Part shown: one piece after another, positions 10,798 through 22,174 of the stretch | Layout of the letters: every line of letters begins with the position of its first letter | How positions within the stretch are numbered: the first letter of the stretch is position 1 | Assembly (NCBI GenBank): GCA_023634235.1 | Contig: JAMKCF010000012.1 | Coordinates: 5,190,329 to 5,254,328 of the forward strand | Source of the DNA: Pisaster brevispinus | Lineage: Eukaryota; Echinodermata; Asteroidea; Forcipulatida; Asteriidae | Direction: 5' to 3' | Length of the DNA: 64,000 nucleotides | The notes under the pieces: model-generated | What the model was told of the DNA's origin: nothing | Database searches by the model: none | The model's input: only the letters and a program-made list of their open reading frames with translations | Translations under genes and position numbers: made by a program

Positions 10798-13700
10798 CTG
10801 CAGAGTGAAGATATTTTGGGAAGAGAATTAAAATACTGGAAAGGAACTAGGAATGCAAGCATGAATGGGGTATAACACTCTCATGGTCATTGGTTCTTGA
10901 GATACGATTATCAGGAGAGGATCATAAATTCAGCTTTATCTGGATTTCCATTAAAAAAATAATTTACACAAAAATTGACAAGGACCTACTTCTAAAAGGC
11001 ACTGTACAAAATAATTATATTAAAAAGCTGCCCTCTTTTCTCACGAAAAGTACCCCATCAAGAATGAAATGCCATGTTAGAAAGAATGTTGTTGCAAAAT
11101 GATTTGATTACCTTGTAATGAAAGAAGCTTCTATATTAATCCCTCCTATTAATGTTGCATACTCAAAGACGCCTCAAAATCTTAAACGCTATGCACACAA
11201 GAGTGAACTAATCCATGATACAGTGTTCTTTTATTGTTTGAAAGTTGTATGTGTGATCAATCAGTATTGCCCGTTACTACTGCTCTTATTGACTGGGTGT
11301 CAGAAACTTTCTACATTTCACTTTAAAGCACAGCTGGGGGCTTCTTCTTTCATTTTAAAATTTATTTTACTAGTTCTCGTTGTGAAGCCAAGGATTCATA
11401 TTCAGAAGACAAGGAAGGAAATTTCAGTTTTAGATGTGGGTGGAAATCGGGAGGAAAACCCCAGAGAATTGTTGCAGGAAAAAATTAACGCAATCAGGTG
11501 GGGACTGAAAACCCAATCTACATACATGTACATGTGTAGTGCCCCCGGTTGGATTTGAACTGGGGTCCCAGAGGTGGAATGCGAGGAAAGATACCACTAT
11601 GAAAACCCGACCGCATGCAGTTTACCACTCTCATTGAAGCACTTTGGGCAATGGTTCTACTCTCTACTATGTGTATGCCTCAAAGTGATTGTGGCATTGT
11701 GAGGATTGGGTTTGTTTTCGTGAGAAACCTGCTGATCACAGGAGGGTTCTATAACCAGCTGCCTGGGAAGAAATGTTAATAGCAGCCCTTGAACTTCGCT
11801 CTCCAAGGGGCACGGCAATTTGCCTCTGGTAAGGGGCACTCTTACTCTGAGGAAAATTTAAACTCATATTGGAATTTTGCAAAGGGCACCACAGCAATTG
11901 CTGTGGGTGCCGTGGGTTATTTCGAGGCCTGGAGGAGAAGGATTCTCTAAATTTACCCTGGGCTTTCCACTGATTCGTGCTGTCCAATCACCTCCATGGT
12001 CCCCACCAGGCTGCTTCAAAAATTCAGTTTTCAAGGTGAAATTCTTGTCAACGACTTCCTGTACTCCAAAGTTAACTCCATCATGTTGAAGCCATCCATA
12101 TCTACAAAATTAATAATCATATCCAAGTGATAATCATTGGCCAACTGACCAGATAATATGCAGAGGTTTTACTCCAAAACATTTAACAAGCAGGAAACCA
12201 TTGTATTTCTGCTCCGCTGTCAGAAATGAATTACAGCTGGGTAAATCAAATTTTTTTAACATTGACTTAAAAAACAACAACATTTTTAACCATTCAGATA
12301 GTCAATGATAAACAAACAAAAAATTCTTGAAATTGTTTAGACACCCACCCACCCACCCCAAAATTCGTTTTTTAAATATTGAATGGCTTCATAATATAAT
12401 CTATACACTGAAGAACAAATTAATGCCTCAAATGAACCAGATATTTTGGTCTCTGATATCAGTAGTTTTTAATGGGGTTTTTTCTGGCTTAAACAAACAA
12501 CTTTGTAGTTTATCAGGAATTAAATTGACGATCTTGGCCAGCTGGGTACTTTTTCTTCTTCTTTTTCAATAGTTAATTTATACCTATTCTTTTATTTTTA
12601 TTTTATAAAAACTGAATTTCAAATTTCAATTATTTCTTGTGACCCACCCACCCACCCACAATTTGGAAAACAAAAGCAATTTTTTTTTAAACATTGTCTA
12701 TTCTGAATGGCATCTTAAGCAATGCAGTAAACAAACCGTGATGTCATCAGTACAGGGGTCTTTTGGGCAGCAAATTGTGCTATAAAGGACCTCTGCACCA
12801 AGACTAATGGCCACTTTAAGAAAGGTGTTGTTTAAGACAATAATACCTTGCGAGTTGATCTCCTTGCTCACATGTATGACGAATTGAAAGTTGTTTATCA
12901 AACTGAGTGAACCACATCAGACCTGTCACTGGAGAGTGTGGACTCCTTGTCTTAAGCCCTGAGATTGTGAGAGAAAAGAAGTACAAATATATTTAATTTT
13001 TTTATTAATTTGGGCAGAACTAAGACATTTTGTTGTGCAGATTTATTAAGGTAATTTTCTAACACTGTTATCCCCTTTTCTATCATTCATGTCATTATAT
13101 TTAAATACAATTAATTAGCAATAATGATTATTGCCAACTAATTGTATTAAAATTTTTATATTGCATCAAAATCACTGACTCAGACTTAATCCATAAAAAA
13201 GTTTGGAAGTGGTTTTAAATCCAGAGTAAATTTAAATACTAATAAAATAATACTCTTATAAAAAAAAGAAAAAAAGTGTTAGCGGGGATTTGAAAGCGGA
13301 GCTCGTTAGTTGATAGTGGGAACGTGTTTCCCTAGGCTGACAGGATGGAGACTATATAAAGTTGGGAATTCATTGCATTATATCATGTGACATGTTGGCT
13401 ACTTGTAATTGTATTCATGCGTCAGAGAGGGCACTATACAGCGTTTCGGATGATTTTATCGTGGCCAGTGAAACATTCACTGCCTAGTAAATAAAACGTT
13501 AAATGATTTGCTTTTTCTCTTTGTGTTTTTATTTTGAAAAGTCAACAAAATATTTTTCTTCATAAAAAAACCATAAACAACCATCACTGAAAAATACTAT
13601 TTCCAACACCAATTAATTAATGATTATTTGCTCTTAAATTAATTGTTTCCAGACAAATTCTTAATTGTTGTATTGTTTAAAAACCATACAGCCAATAGAT

Positions 13701-14414
13701 TTACAGAATAAACAACGCTGTTATACTACGCAGCCTGTGTCAACTCAATGAGGATGTTTTTGTTGTGGAGAATTTACCAAAATAAACGCCGGGGCGGTAT
13801 GTTCCCCAGAATCTTTCGGGTGATTTTGAGGGGGAGCTTGCATCTTCATCAATCACACACGGTGCATCAAGCCTTGTCGACACCCTCTTCGCTAAGGAAT
13901 CTTTATAAAACAAGTATCCGAAAGGAAGAAAACTCAGCACGACGAGGAAAGCAAATGTCTTTAAGCTGACAGGCAACGATCTCCGCTTCCGATTTACGCC
14001 ACGTGTACTGTTGTTGATGGAACCGTCATCATCAGCAGCAACCAAGTCGCCGGAGCCATTCCCGTTGTTCCGGCCGTGGATGTCCGATGAGCTGTTCTTT
14101 TTTTGGTTCCTGTTCCGAATCAAAATTCTCCCCATCTCGTTGCCTATGTCTTGCGCTGGTTGTGGGCTTAGGTCGTAATTTTCCTCGTTGTTTTCGATGT
14201 CCAATTCGACATTTTGATCATGCCGGGAATTTACATCGCCGGCGAGATCATCGAGCAGCAGGACGGCATCGTCGGCAACATTCAATGACCTTTCTCTTTG
14301 AGCGAGGTCACTTTCACCGATCGTGTCGTCATCGTTTTGCATTAAATCCTCCGGATTTGATTGGTCGGTGTCCAACGGAGAAGCGCTCTCCTTTTCATTA
14401 CCCGAATCCGCCAT
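8878..14414 (-). CDS. MOGS: Mannosyl-oligosaccharide glucosidase (ER alpha-glucosidase I, GH63), four exons
   Basis: The enzyme removes the terminal alpha-1,2-glucose from Glc3Man9GlcNAc2 on new glycoproteins in the ER lumen. Exons at 14414-13778, 12958-12847, 12101-11957 and 10797-8878 join without a frame break into 937 residues. All junctions have GT/AG. Order: acidic cytosolic tail 1-150, RKRR then a membrane anchor about 151-170, stem, WGTYRPGVYFG (203-213), TGLMWF, RHTCEQGD, GGDHGGDW, then the GH63 catalytic region with FFPRGFLWDEGFH (522-534) and SGLDDYPRASHP (about 662-673). The start at 14414 (ATAATGG context) is preferred over an upstream in-frame ATG at 14501. Two oddities are the roughly 150-residue tail, against about 40 in human as I recall it, and a proline-rich insertion at about 749-772. 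Identity is certain at family level. Confidence 0.96.
11405..11600 (-). repeat. SINE of a second tRNA-derived family, in MOGS intron 3
   Basis: On the minus strand the head has a B-box-like GGTTCAAATCC equivalent (plus strand GGATTTGAACTGGGGTCCC near 11551-11569). A body follows with GGTTTTCCTCCCGATTTCCA and CTAAAACTGAAATTTCCTTC. The same body is at 38476-38700 in the opposite orientation. It lies antisense to nothing coding and in the sense direction of the MOGS intron. Confidence 0.7.
11957..12101 (-). CDS. MOGS: MOGS exon 3
   Basis: This 145-nt exon follows acceptor TTTTGTAG and ends at donor GTAAAT. It encodes YGWLQHDGVNFG, then TEFLKQPGGDHGGDWTARIS. The HDG and GGDHGGDW motifs are hallmarks of the N-terminal domain of eukaryotic GH63. 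It enters with one base of a split Arg codon and leaves in phase 0. Confidence 0.93.
12847..12958 (-). CDS. MOGS: MOGS exon 2
   Basis: This 112-nt exon follows the acceptor AATCTCAG and ends at donor GTATTA. It encodes LKTRSPHSPVTGLMWFTQFD and then IRHTCEQGDQLA, matching the conserved N-terminal lumenal part of GH63 glucosidase I (human has KTRSP and TGLMW). It is too short and split to appear as an ATG-started frame. Confidence 0.93.
13778..14414 (-). CDS. MOGS: MOGS exon 1: cytosolic tail, membrane anchor, stem
   Basis: Begins MADSGNEKESASPLDTDQ and is rich in Asp/Glu/Asn for 140 residues. Basic NRKRR then precedes the hydrophobic LKTFAFLVVLSFLPFGYLFY, a type II signal anchor. The exon ends in WGTYRPGVYF plus one base of Gly at the donor GTAAAT (13777 downward). 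Phase 1. Confidence 0.93.
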
Positions 14415-14650
14415 TATCATGCAAAATTTCCTGTTATAACCGGGCGTTGTGTACAGTGCTGTGGGACGTGTATTCACAATGCAGTGAACGATGTGATACA
14501 CTCGACTGCTCGTACATCTGTGAGGAATGTGTTGATAGGGAAACCTAAAAAGCTTGTATTATCGACAGCAAATAGTCTTTTCACGTGATGACGTCATGTT
14601 AATAATACAGAGGGCGCCGCGACCGGCGCGCCGGTCGCGCTGGTGTACAG
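14415..14650 (-). promoter_or_regulatory. MOGS promoter / 5' UTR, CpG-rich
   Basis: CpG density rises sharply just upstream of the MOGS start. An E-box CACGTG (14582-14587) is followed directly by a full CRE/ATF octamer TGACGTCA (14589-14596). A perfect 22-bp GC palindrome (14618-14639, core GACCGGCGCGCCGGTC) then follows. ATF/CREB sites would suit a gene serving the ER folding pathway, but this is inference. No TATA box is obvious. Confidence 0.6.
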
Positions 14651-16084
14651 AAGTTTCGGGCGGGAGATTTTCATTTAAAAAAAATAATAATACATGATCA
14701 ATCTGGTCAATTTGTCTAGTTATTAATGCGTGATTTAGAAGTGATGCTACACGTCAGGAACATTTATCCTCGCACTTTTAGCTAAAGGTGAACACTTGCC
14801 CCATGGTCAAGATGGTGAAACATCTACATGTGTATTTCTACCGGCCACATCCCCCGGTCCCCCGGTCTATTGCTACATCCACTAGCTATGCGTTCACATC
14901 AGATTGCATGATTTTTTGTTTGTTTGTCAGTTTAACTTTAAATCGTGGTCTCGGGTTCAACCATGGTTCAACCGTGGAATTGCGCAGTTGCATTTATTGT
15001 TACCATACTATCTATCAATCATTCATCAATGTAAATTGTATCCCACCATATCACGCATGTGCCTGTTATACTTTTAAATCCATTCTGGAGCTGTACCAAA
15101 GATCGTATAGCGAGGCTTCCGTTACACGTTGCGCTATATGATCTTCGAGCTGTGCAGAGAATCTCTTTATCCGCCCCCAGTAACCCCAGGCCCTTTAAAA
15201 TCATCAGGCGGCTCAAACTAAGTTTCGTGAATTGGTTCCACACCAACCATAGAGGGCGTTCTCAGACGTCAGCACAGCAGTCATAATAACTTGAAATTAT
15301 TGCACCAGCAGAAGCAGCAGAAATTACTCGGAGTATTGTAAATGCACTCAAACTAAAACATGCACAAGCACACACAGTTTTACTTCAGCGTTGCTTACAA
15401 GAAAAAAATCTGCAAGATATCTTACTACTTGATTCAGTAGCCGAAATGCAGCAGTTAACTCGAGCTTGACCTCGGAGAAATGTACTACAATTTACAAATA
15501 CAAGTTCATACAAGTTACAACAACTGTACTTTAAATTGGTAAGTTAATCACACTTTCGATTCATACGGCAGTACGGGTGCATAGGCTTTTTACAGGAATT
15601 TTTGCTTTGGTGGGATTTCTTACAATAGTCGGACATTACTAAAATATGTTTCTCAGATGACACTGACTGACCTAATGTCAGACAATAGAAGGACAACCCA
15701 CTATAAGAGATATCCAATATCAGAAGACACGATAAACCATTACCATGATTACTGTGCTTGTGGTAATGTCTTAGGAAAAATTTCCGCATTCAGCCACCAG
15801 CTTTTTGACGTTTTTAAAAAGGTTTTTTCAATTTTTTTTTCTCCAGTTCATACCTGAGGATGTGTTCTATCGATTCGGTGAATCTTGAAAACGTAAAAAA
15901 AATAGTTTTCATAGGGGATCGGTTTAAAAACTAGGGATATTTGGTTAAATCCTCAAATTTTGGCGGAAAAAAACCCCGCTTTTTCCCACACTGTCTTCTT
16001 CTCTCTTGTCTCCTCACTCACCCAGTCTCCATGTTGTCCCTCCATGTTTCTACCTGTATCTTATCTACTGGAAGGAATGAACGT
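14651..16084. other. Intergenic between MOGS and the unknown gene
   Basis: No confident exon. A 59-codon open stretch without ATG (15290-15469, +) looks protein-like but lacks a good acceptor; it is listed under findings. A perfect GTAAGT lies at 15539-15544. Confidence 0.35.
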
Positions 16085-16195
16085 TAATCAGATAATGCAA
16101 TGTACTTACGGAGATTCGAACCTGTAACAGGAGAGAGAACAAATTATTAAGAAAGCATAGCCTGTACCACACGGCTATGAGGCATTGACACCAGA
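16085..16195 (-). repeat. tRNA-like SINE head
   Basis: On the minus strand TAGCCGTGTGGT resembles an A box. It is followed, after an expanded spacer, by GGTTCGAATCTCCG, a good B box. The flanks do not pair into an acceptor stem, so this is a SINE or tRNA pseudogene, not a working tRNA. Confidence 0.5.
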
Positions 16196-16998
16196 AAGGT
16201 TTGTTTGTCGTACATGTTTCTCCCAATACCTGGTTCACCAAAGGTCATAATGAATATTTTGGGACACCTTTTTAGGCCTTTAGAATTGTTAAATTCTGCC
16301 TGTTTTCTGGCTGTACATGTTCGGTAAACCCTCCTTGATAGGTAAGAATATAATTTAGTGGAAAAAAAACCAGAACTTAAGGAATAAATTGGTGGCGAGC
16401 AGCGGAAAGTTTGCCATGTCTTACAATACTAGGGCATCCCACTATTTGAAGAACTCACTTTTAAAACCAATGCAAACTCATCCCATCCACGGCAGCCATG
16501 CCTGCTAATCTTTAAACATTCAATCCCGTTGTCATGCAGTTGACATGCCGCGTGCAAAACATGTGCAAGCGATCTCCAAAAATACCCAAGTTACTGGTAA
16601 TTATTATAAATCCTAAAAATAAGTAAAATGTACCTAAAAATATGAAAAGCAAAATACTCATTTTACCTCCTGAAATTTTAAACAAAATGTTCCTATATTC
16701 TATGGGAGTTTCAATAGAAAACAAGAAACTGTAAAAATTATTATTATCCCAACCTGAAGTAAGTACCTGCCAAGATCACCCTGGGGGGTCTTTTCATGCT
16801 GAACACGATAACACTATTCACAACACGCTAAACTGGATCGTTTTGGCCGAAGGGCTTGCCAAATAAATATTGTCTCAGTATTGTAAGATTTTACCACTAC
16901 GAGAGGGCAATAATTTCCGATCATAATAAGAAATCCGACTATTGAAGGACTGGTAAGGATGTCTGGTAAAAAATCGATGCACCCGTACTGTACGGGGA

Positions 16999-17325
16999 GT
17001 ACTCCTAGTCCTACAACTATTCGGTTCGTTCCGATCGTCGGAGACGATAGCGGAACGAACCGAATAGTTCTAGGAGTATATGGGGAGGGGGGGGGGGTGG
17101 GGTGGGGTGTTGTGTTAACCTTGTAATTTATGTTGCTGTAAAGTTTATGTGTTGCCAGCACTTCTATCCAAGAACTGTGTTAGTGTTTATATGAGGTTAG
17201 ATGATAACAGAACGAACGTGAGTCATACATTGTAGTTCTAGGATTATGTTGCCAGTAGCCGTACACACACATGACACATGGCGTTTACAGTAGTAGTCCT
17301 AGCTCTGCGGTTCGTTCCGCTATCG
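16999..17325. repeat. Clustered inverted repeats around GGTTCGTTCCG
   Basis: A long hairpin pairs 16999-17033 with 17051-17078 around CTATTCGGTTCGTTCCG, with an inner ATCGTC/GACGAT stem. A diverged AACAGAACGAACG occurs near 17208, and another plus-sense GCGGTTCGTTCCGCTATCGT near 17307-17326. It looks like a small foldback element with rearranged copies. Confidence 0.6.
17082..17109 (+). other. G-rich tract, potential G-quadruplex
   Basis: Runs of GGGG, a G11-type run, GGGG and GGGG separated by single A/T bases satisfy a simple G-quadruplex pattern on the plus strand. The tract lies beside the inverted-repeat cluster. Confidence 0.5.
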
Positions 17326-17914
17326 TCTCCACGAGCACAAATCTCATTAACTAGTCATACCTTGCCCTATTGCCATTACTACCCCCCCAATACTAGTCAC
17401 TCATAGTCATAGGTCATCATGTACACGATCCTTTTCAAAACTTGTTGCCCTCACATTTATGCACCTGGAGTTCTCTTTTAAAAACGGATCTCGCCAAAAT
17501 TAGTAGGCTCTATGTGTTCTTTGTTCTCACACAGTGAGCTTGGCGTGGATCTAGAAAATCCACTGTGCAAAAAAAAGTTGCATAATACGATAACTTCTCA
17601 CCGTTATTCAGAATTCTCACCTTCCAATAACAAAATGATGGCTGCCGTCTCTGATAATCAATGGTTTGCTGGCTTTTCTTTCTTGTTTTCTATTTTGGTT
17701 TATTCTATTTCATTGTTTTAACCCCCCAATGTTATGTTGTCTTATTTTGCCATGTTCTTGTATTTTAGCCGGATAAATTCAATCAATGAATTACAGTATG
17801 AATGAATGACAGTATTACACTAATTGAAATTAAATACTTCTTTTTAACTTGGTACATTTTTCGATCAGAGTAAAAGGCATGACAGTTTTTCACCCACTGG
17901 CACTACTTTTGACC

Positions 17915-17976
17915 TAGTAGTACTAGTACTGTAGTACTAGTACTGACTAGTACTGTAGTACTAATACTGTAGTACT
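17915..17976. repeat. Degenerate TAGTACTG tandem repeat
   Basis: Multiple TAGTACTG / AGTACTAG units run directly into the MITE at 17976. The motif is self-complementary, so the array can fold on itself. Confidence 0.7.
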
Positions 17977-18084
17977 AGACCCAGTGACTGGAGCGATGTA
18001 CATGTACTCCTTTTTTCGAAATGTTGACATCTGCCGAGTATGACCACAGTTGCTAAAACTACAGTGCCCCAGTTACTGGGTCTA
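17976..18084. repeat. TAGACCCAG-type MITE, copy 1
   Basis: Starts TAGACCCAGTGACTGG and ends with the inverted CCAGTTACTGGGTCTA. It shares the subterminal CTCCTTTTTTCGAAATGTTG with the larger copy at 27411-27628. Confidence 0.75.
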
Positions 18085-18405
18085 ATGTTCACCAACCTTT
18101 GTGAAGTGTTTAGTTGTTATCGCCTATTTTGTTGAAATATTTGACTGGAAAAGCACTGTTTAATAAGAAGAAACATGATAGACTGTGTTTGTATTATTAA
18201 CATGCACATAATGATGTATGACTGTCATTCCTGTAAATCATTCAATTTAAACTTAACTCTATAATTGCATCAGGTTTAAATGTTGTTTACATCATAAGGG
18301 ACTCTTGACATGAATTAGAGGAAAAATAACATAAATTATGTATTTTTGTTTTTGCTATCTTTGAGCTTTTTAATCTGATGGTAACTTTCTTCTGGTTTGT
18401 TTTAG

Positions 18406-18447
18406 GAGATGACTTTAGAGTATAGCGCAAGGGAAGCGAAGCTACAG
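18406..18447 (+). CDS. Candidate 42-nt exon of the unknown gene
   Basis: GAGATGACTTTAGAGTATAG and the following bases up to 18447 form an open phase 0-0 block encoding EMTLEYSAREAKLQ. It lies between a good acceptor (TTGTTTTAG, 18397-18405) and donor GTAAAG (18448). The other two frames hit stops. Phase 0 at its end fits a phase-0 acceptor at 22174/22175. The acceptor region is repeated in diverged form inside both arms of the inverted repeat. Linkage to the large exon is inferred. Confidence 0.4.
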
Positions 18448-19579
18448 GTAAAGATTTGATTAAATAATTATGTGGAAAAAAAATTACGATTAAATATAAA
18501 ATACATTTGAAAACATATTGTTCATCCAAAGAGTGAGTTTTCCCCACCATTGGTTGCTGTGTTTTTATTTTGCAGTTTGTCATTTTTCTACTGACACCAC
18601 AAAGTCAAGTGTTCTAGAACCATTGGGTTATTCCATGTCAGATCATCCAAGAATTTCTCTTGACATCTGAGATTGTTTGTCAAAATTTTAGGGGTCGATT
18701 TTAAAGCATGTACTGAGTGTAATTTAAGCCTTCTGTGTAACATAGTGCATTTCTGACTCGCCATTTGCCCATTGCTCAGAGTGCCAAATTTACAGGAAAT
18801 TTACAGGAAAGCTTGTACATGTATTATGCATCTAGCTCGAACATCTGACGTCACACTTCGAGGCTTGTGAATAACACCAGATACCAGCCTTGAGCACCTG
18901 ACGGGATCCTGTCAGATGTACCTTTGACCCCGCGCTCATTTTACACCGAGATTCGCAGTAAATTCTTATGTAAATGTACACATATTACATAGTGAATAAA
19001 GCAACACTACATGATGTACACAACATTATGCACTGCTGCATGCAGACGACCAAAAGTGCAAGCTGACAAATTACATCACCTCGGTCCGATCATAACACTC
19101 TACACAGATATGAAAAGCTTACGTCACAGCATGTTCATCCAATGAAATAATTGTATCCAATTGTATCATTGGGTTTGTAAGACCAGTATCTGTCATTATC
19201 CTTGCAGATAAAGACAGGGGACCAGTCTAGTACACATCTAAGATACCTCTGACATGAATTTAAGGAAAAGTGAAATTATTTTGTTGTTCTCATCTTTGAA
19301 TAATCTGTGGTTACTTTATTCTGGTTTGATTTAGGAGATGGGTTTTTGTTAAAAAGAATTACAGGGCCAGTAATAAGCGTCTTACTGGCACAAAATCACA
19401 AAAAATAGCTCAGCACAACAAAATTATGCTTATCAGAATAATGTTACCAGCCAAAAATACCTTGTCACATGTACTGCAGTGTGACTGGTATCCTGCTTAT
19501 TTTTGCTCTGAAGAAACTACATGCTTATAGCAGATGTATGACATTGGGCACAGACTTTCAAGCTAATTGTTTGTGGCGT

Positions 19580-19760
19580 GTTATGCCCGAGTGTTCTAGT
19601 TCACTGGACCCAAGCTCTGGTGTTGTCAGCAGCAGAGTGTGGGTTCGAATCCCGGTCATGACACTTGTGCCCTTGAGCAAGGCACTAAACCATAATTGCT
19701 TCGTAAAAAGTTGGGAAGGTAGTGCATTCTGCTCTACCAGCCAGGCTCCTAGTAGATGAC
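19580..19760 (+). repeat. tRNA-derived SINE in left arm
   Basis: Head GCCCGAGTGTTCTAGTTCAC, B box GGTTCGAATCC (19642-19652), then the body phrase CCTTGAGCAAGGCACTAAAC. It is the same family as the SINE at 3128. Confidence 0.8.
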
Positions 19761-20907
19761 ACCCATGCCTACATCCTTAACGGACTGTGAAGGGGGTAAC
19801 CCTGTTTCTGCCCCAGGAGTGGGGCAACATGACCCAGTTGACAGTCGATTTGGTTGGTCAGTCCAAATCAGTTAAGTGTAGCTCTTACCTTGAAGTGGCT
19901 GCCCGGCCATGAGGTAGTAGGCGATACCTCATTATTATTATTTTTAAATTTCACTCGTTAAAAATAAAAAAGAAATACTGAAAATAAAAACTGGTTTTCC
20001 TTTTTCTCCCTAAAGGTACAGCTGTGTAACCTCATTATATGCACCAACCTATGAAGAATAACAAAGTCACACCACTGCAAGGCATAACCTGTCTGAATTA
20101 ATCTATCTGCACATCCTCAATTGTTCGGCAGTGTCGATCCTTTACTCCAAGACCCACGTATGTGTTAATTAAACAAAATTTCCATATAATACAATTGAAC
20201 ATGTTAAGGTTTGAATCTGTGCATTTTCTTCTTTTAACTGTTTGCAGCACCTTTGAACATGCCTGCATGATTAGGACACTTTATAGGCCTAAATGTTGGT
20301 ATTAATATTGTACCTTAATTGGCCTTTTACTAAGCCACTGGGGGGGGGGGCTTATGGCTCATAAATGCCTTAAGTGTCTGGAGGAATTACATTGAGAAAT
20401 TCCATCAACTATGGAGACCAGTTCAGTTGAATGTCTTATTTCAGTTTATTAAAATATAGGCCTCTGGAAAGGCTACCATATCATTCATTCAACATAGAGG
20501 AGAATGAAAGGGTGGAGGGCTAAAATGGTGTAATCCTGCCCATCCTAATTGTTCATCTTGGTGTGTTGTTACATGTATCAAATGATTAAGACACATTCTG
20601 GAAAAACTGAACTAATGACTACACAACCATGTACAAGCCTAACACAGAAGTCATCAAGCATACCAGATTTTAATTGCTTGGAGTTAAGTGTTTGCATCAT
20701 CTGAGAATGACATATGACGACATAAATCAGTTGCATTGGCAGGGGAGGAGGTGGCATTCTGGAAACTAGGAAGGGTATGAGAGTCTTCCATTTTGATCCA
20801 CGAGCTAGCTTTGGCATCTGTAAGACAGCCTGCCTTCCCATCGTGTTATGGCTGTTAGTCATGGGTCATTACCAGTGCTGTAGTCGAGCCCCTTTTGTCC
20901 GATTCCA

Positions 20908-20970
20908 AGTCCCTGTTCGAGTCCGAGTCCGAGTCCGAGTCCCCTTCGGTCCGAGTCCAAGTCCAAGTCT
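20908..20970. repeat. (GAGTCC)n hexanucleotide array
   Basis: Consecutive GAGTCC and variant AAGTCC units occur in the spacer between the inverted repeat arms. Confidence 0.8.
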
Positions 20971-21084
20971 GTCATGATGTGTAAAGTTAGTCCTGTTGGT
21001 AAGTCATTGCGAATTGGCAAAATCACACACCTAGAAAGATCCAGGTGTGCTTTTTCCACACGCCTGTTTAATGAATCAATTGAC

Positions 21085-21185
21085 ACTTAAAACATCAGCA
21101 GTTAGCTTGTCTGGATTCGAATCCACAACCTTGTGACCGCAGGTCCTGCAGTCTAACCACTCGACCACAGTGACAACACACTGTT
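21085..21185 (-). repeat. tRNA-like SINE head in the spacer
   Basis: On the minus strand GTGGTCGAGTGGTTAGACTG is followed by GGATTCGAATCC, good A and B boxes of the Leu/Ser type. The acceptor ends do not pair, so it is not a functional tRNA. Confidence 0.6.
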
Positions 21186-21278
21186 TGTGAAAGCCATAGC
21201 AAGAAAACACTGAATGTGTTTCTGGGGCAGAAACAGGGTTACCCCTCTCACAGTCCGTTAAGGATGTAGGCATGGGTG

Positions 21279-21460
21279 TCATCTACTAGGAGCCTGGCTG
21301 GTAGAGCAGAATGCACTACCTTCCCAACTTTTTACGAAGCAATTATGGTTTAGTGCCTTGCTCAAGGGCACAAGTGTCATGACTGGGATTCGAACCCACA
21401 CTCTGCTGCTGACAACACCAGAGCTTGGGTCCAGTGAACTAGAACACTCGGGCATAACAC
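21279..21460 (-). repeat. tRNA-derived SINE in right arm
   Basis: Mirror copy of the SINE at 19580-19760, carried by the inverted repeat. The frames on the two copies translate almost identically, which measures how recent the arm duplication or conversion is. Confidence 0.8.
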
Positions 21461-22174
21461 GCCACAAACAATTAGCTTGAAAGTCTGTGCCCAATGTCAT
21501 ACATCTGCTATAAGCATGTAGTTTCTTCAGAGCAAAAATAAGCAGGATACGAGTCACACTGCAGTACATGTGACAAGGTATTTTTGGCTGGTAACATTAT
21601 TCTGATAAGCATAATTTTGTTGTGCTGAGCTATTTTTTGTGATTTTGTGCCAGTAAGACGCTTATTACTGGCCCTGTAATTCTTTCTTACAAAAACCCAT
21701 CTCCTAAATCAAACAAGAATAAAGTAACCACAGATTATTCAAAGATGAGAACAACAAAATAATTTCACTTTTCCTCAAATTCATGTCAGAGGTATCTTAG
21801 ATGTATACTAGACTGGTCCCCTGTCTTTATCTGCAAGGATAATGACAGATACTGGTCTTACAAACCCAATGATTTCATTGGATACAATGATTTCATTGGA
21901 TAAACATGCTGTGACGTAAGCTTTTCATATCTGAGTAGAGTGTTATGATCGGTCCGAGGTGATGTAATTTGTCAGCTTGCACTTTTGGTCGTCTGCATGC
22001 AGCAGTGCATGATGTTGTGTACATCATGTAGTGTTGCTTTATTCACTATGTAATATGTGTACATTTACATAAGAATTTACTGCGAATCTCGGTGTAAAAT
22101 GAGCACGGGGTCAAAGGTACATCTGACAGGATCCCGTCAGGTGCTCAAGGCTGGTATCTGGTGTTATTCACAAG

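Noticed and set aside
19469..19759. Two identical 96-residue frames (with 21279-21569) as a duplicated gene
   Set aside because: Both run across a tRNA-derived SINE inside the inverted repeat arms; the identity reflects arm duplication, not protein conservation.
21085..21185. Functional leucine or serine tRNA gene
   Set aside because: A and B boxes are good but the acceptor ends do not pair and SINE-like sequence surrounds it.
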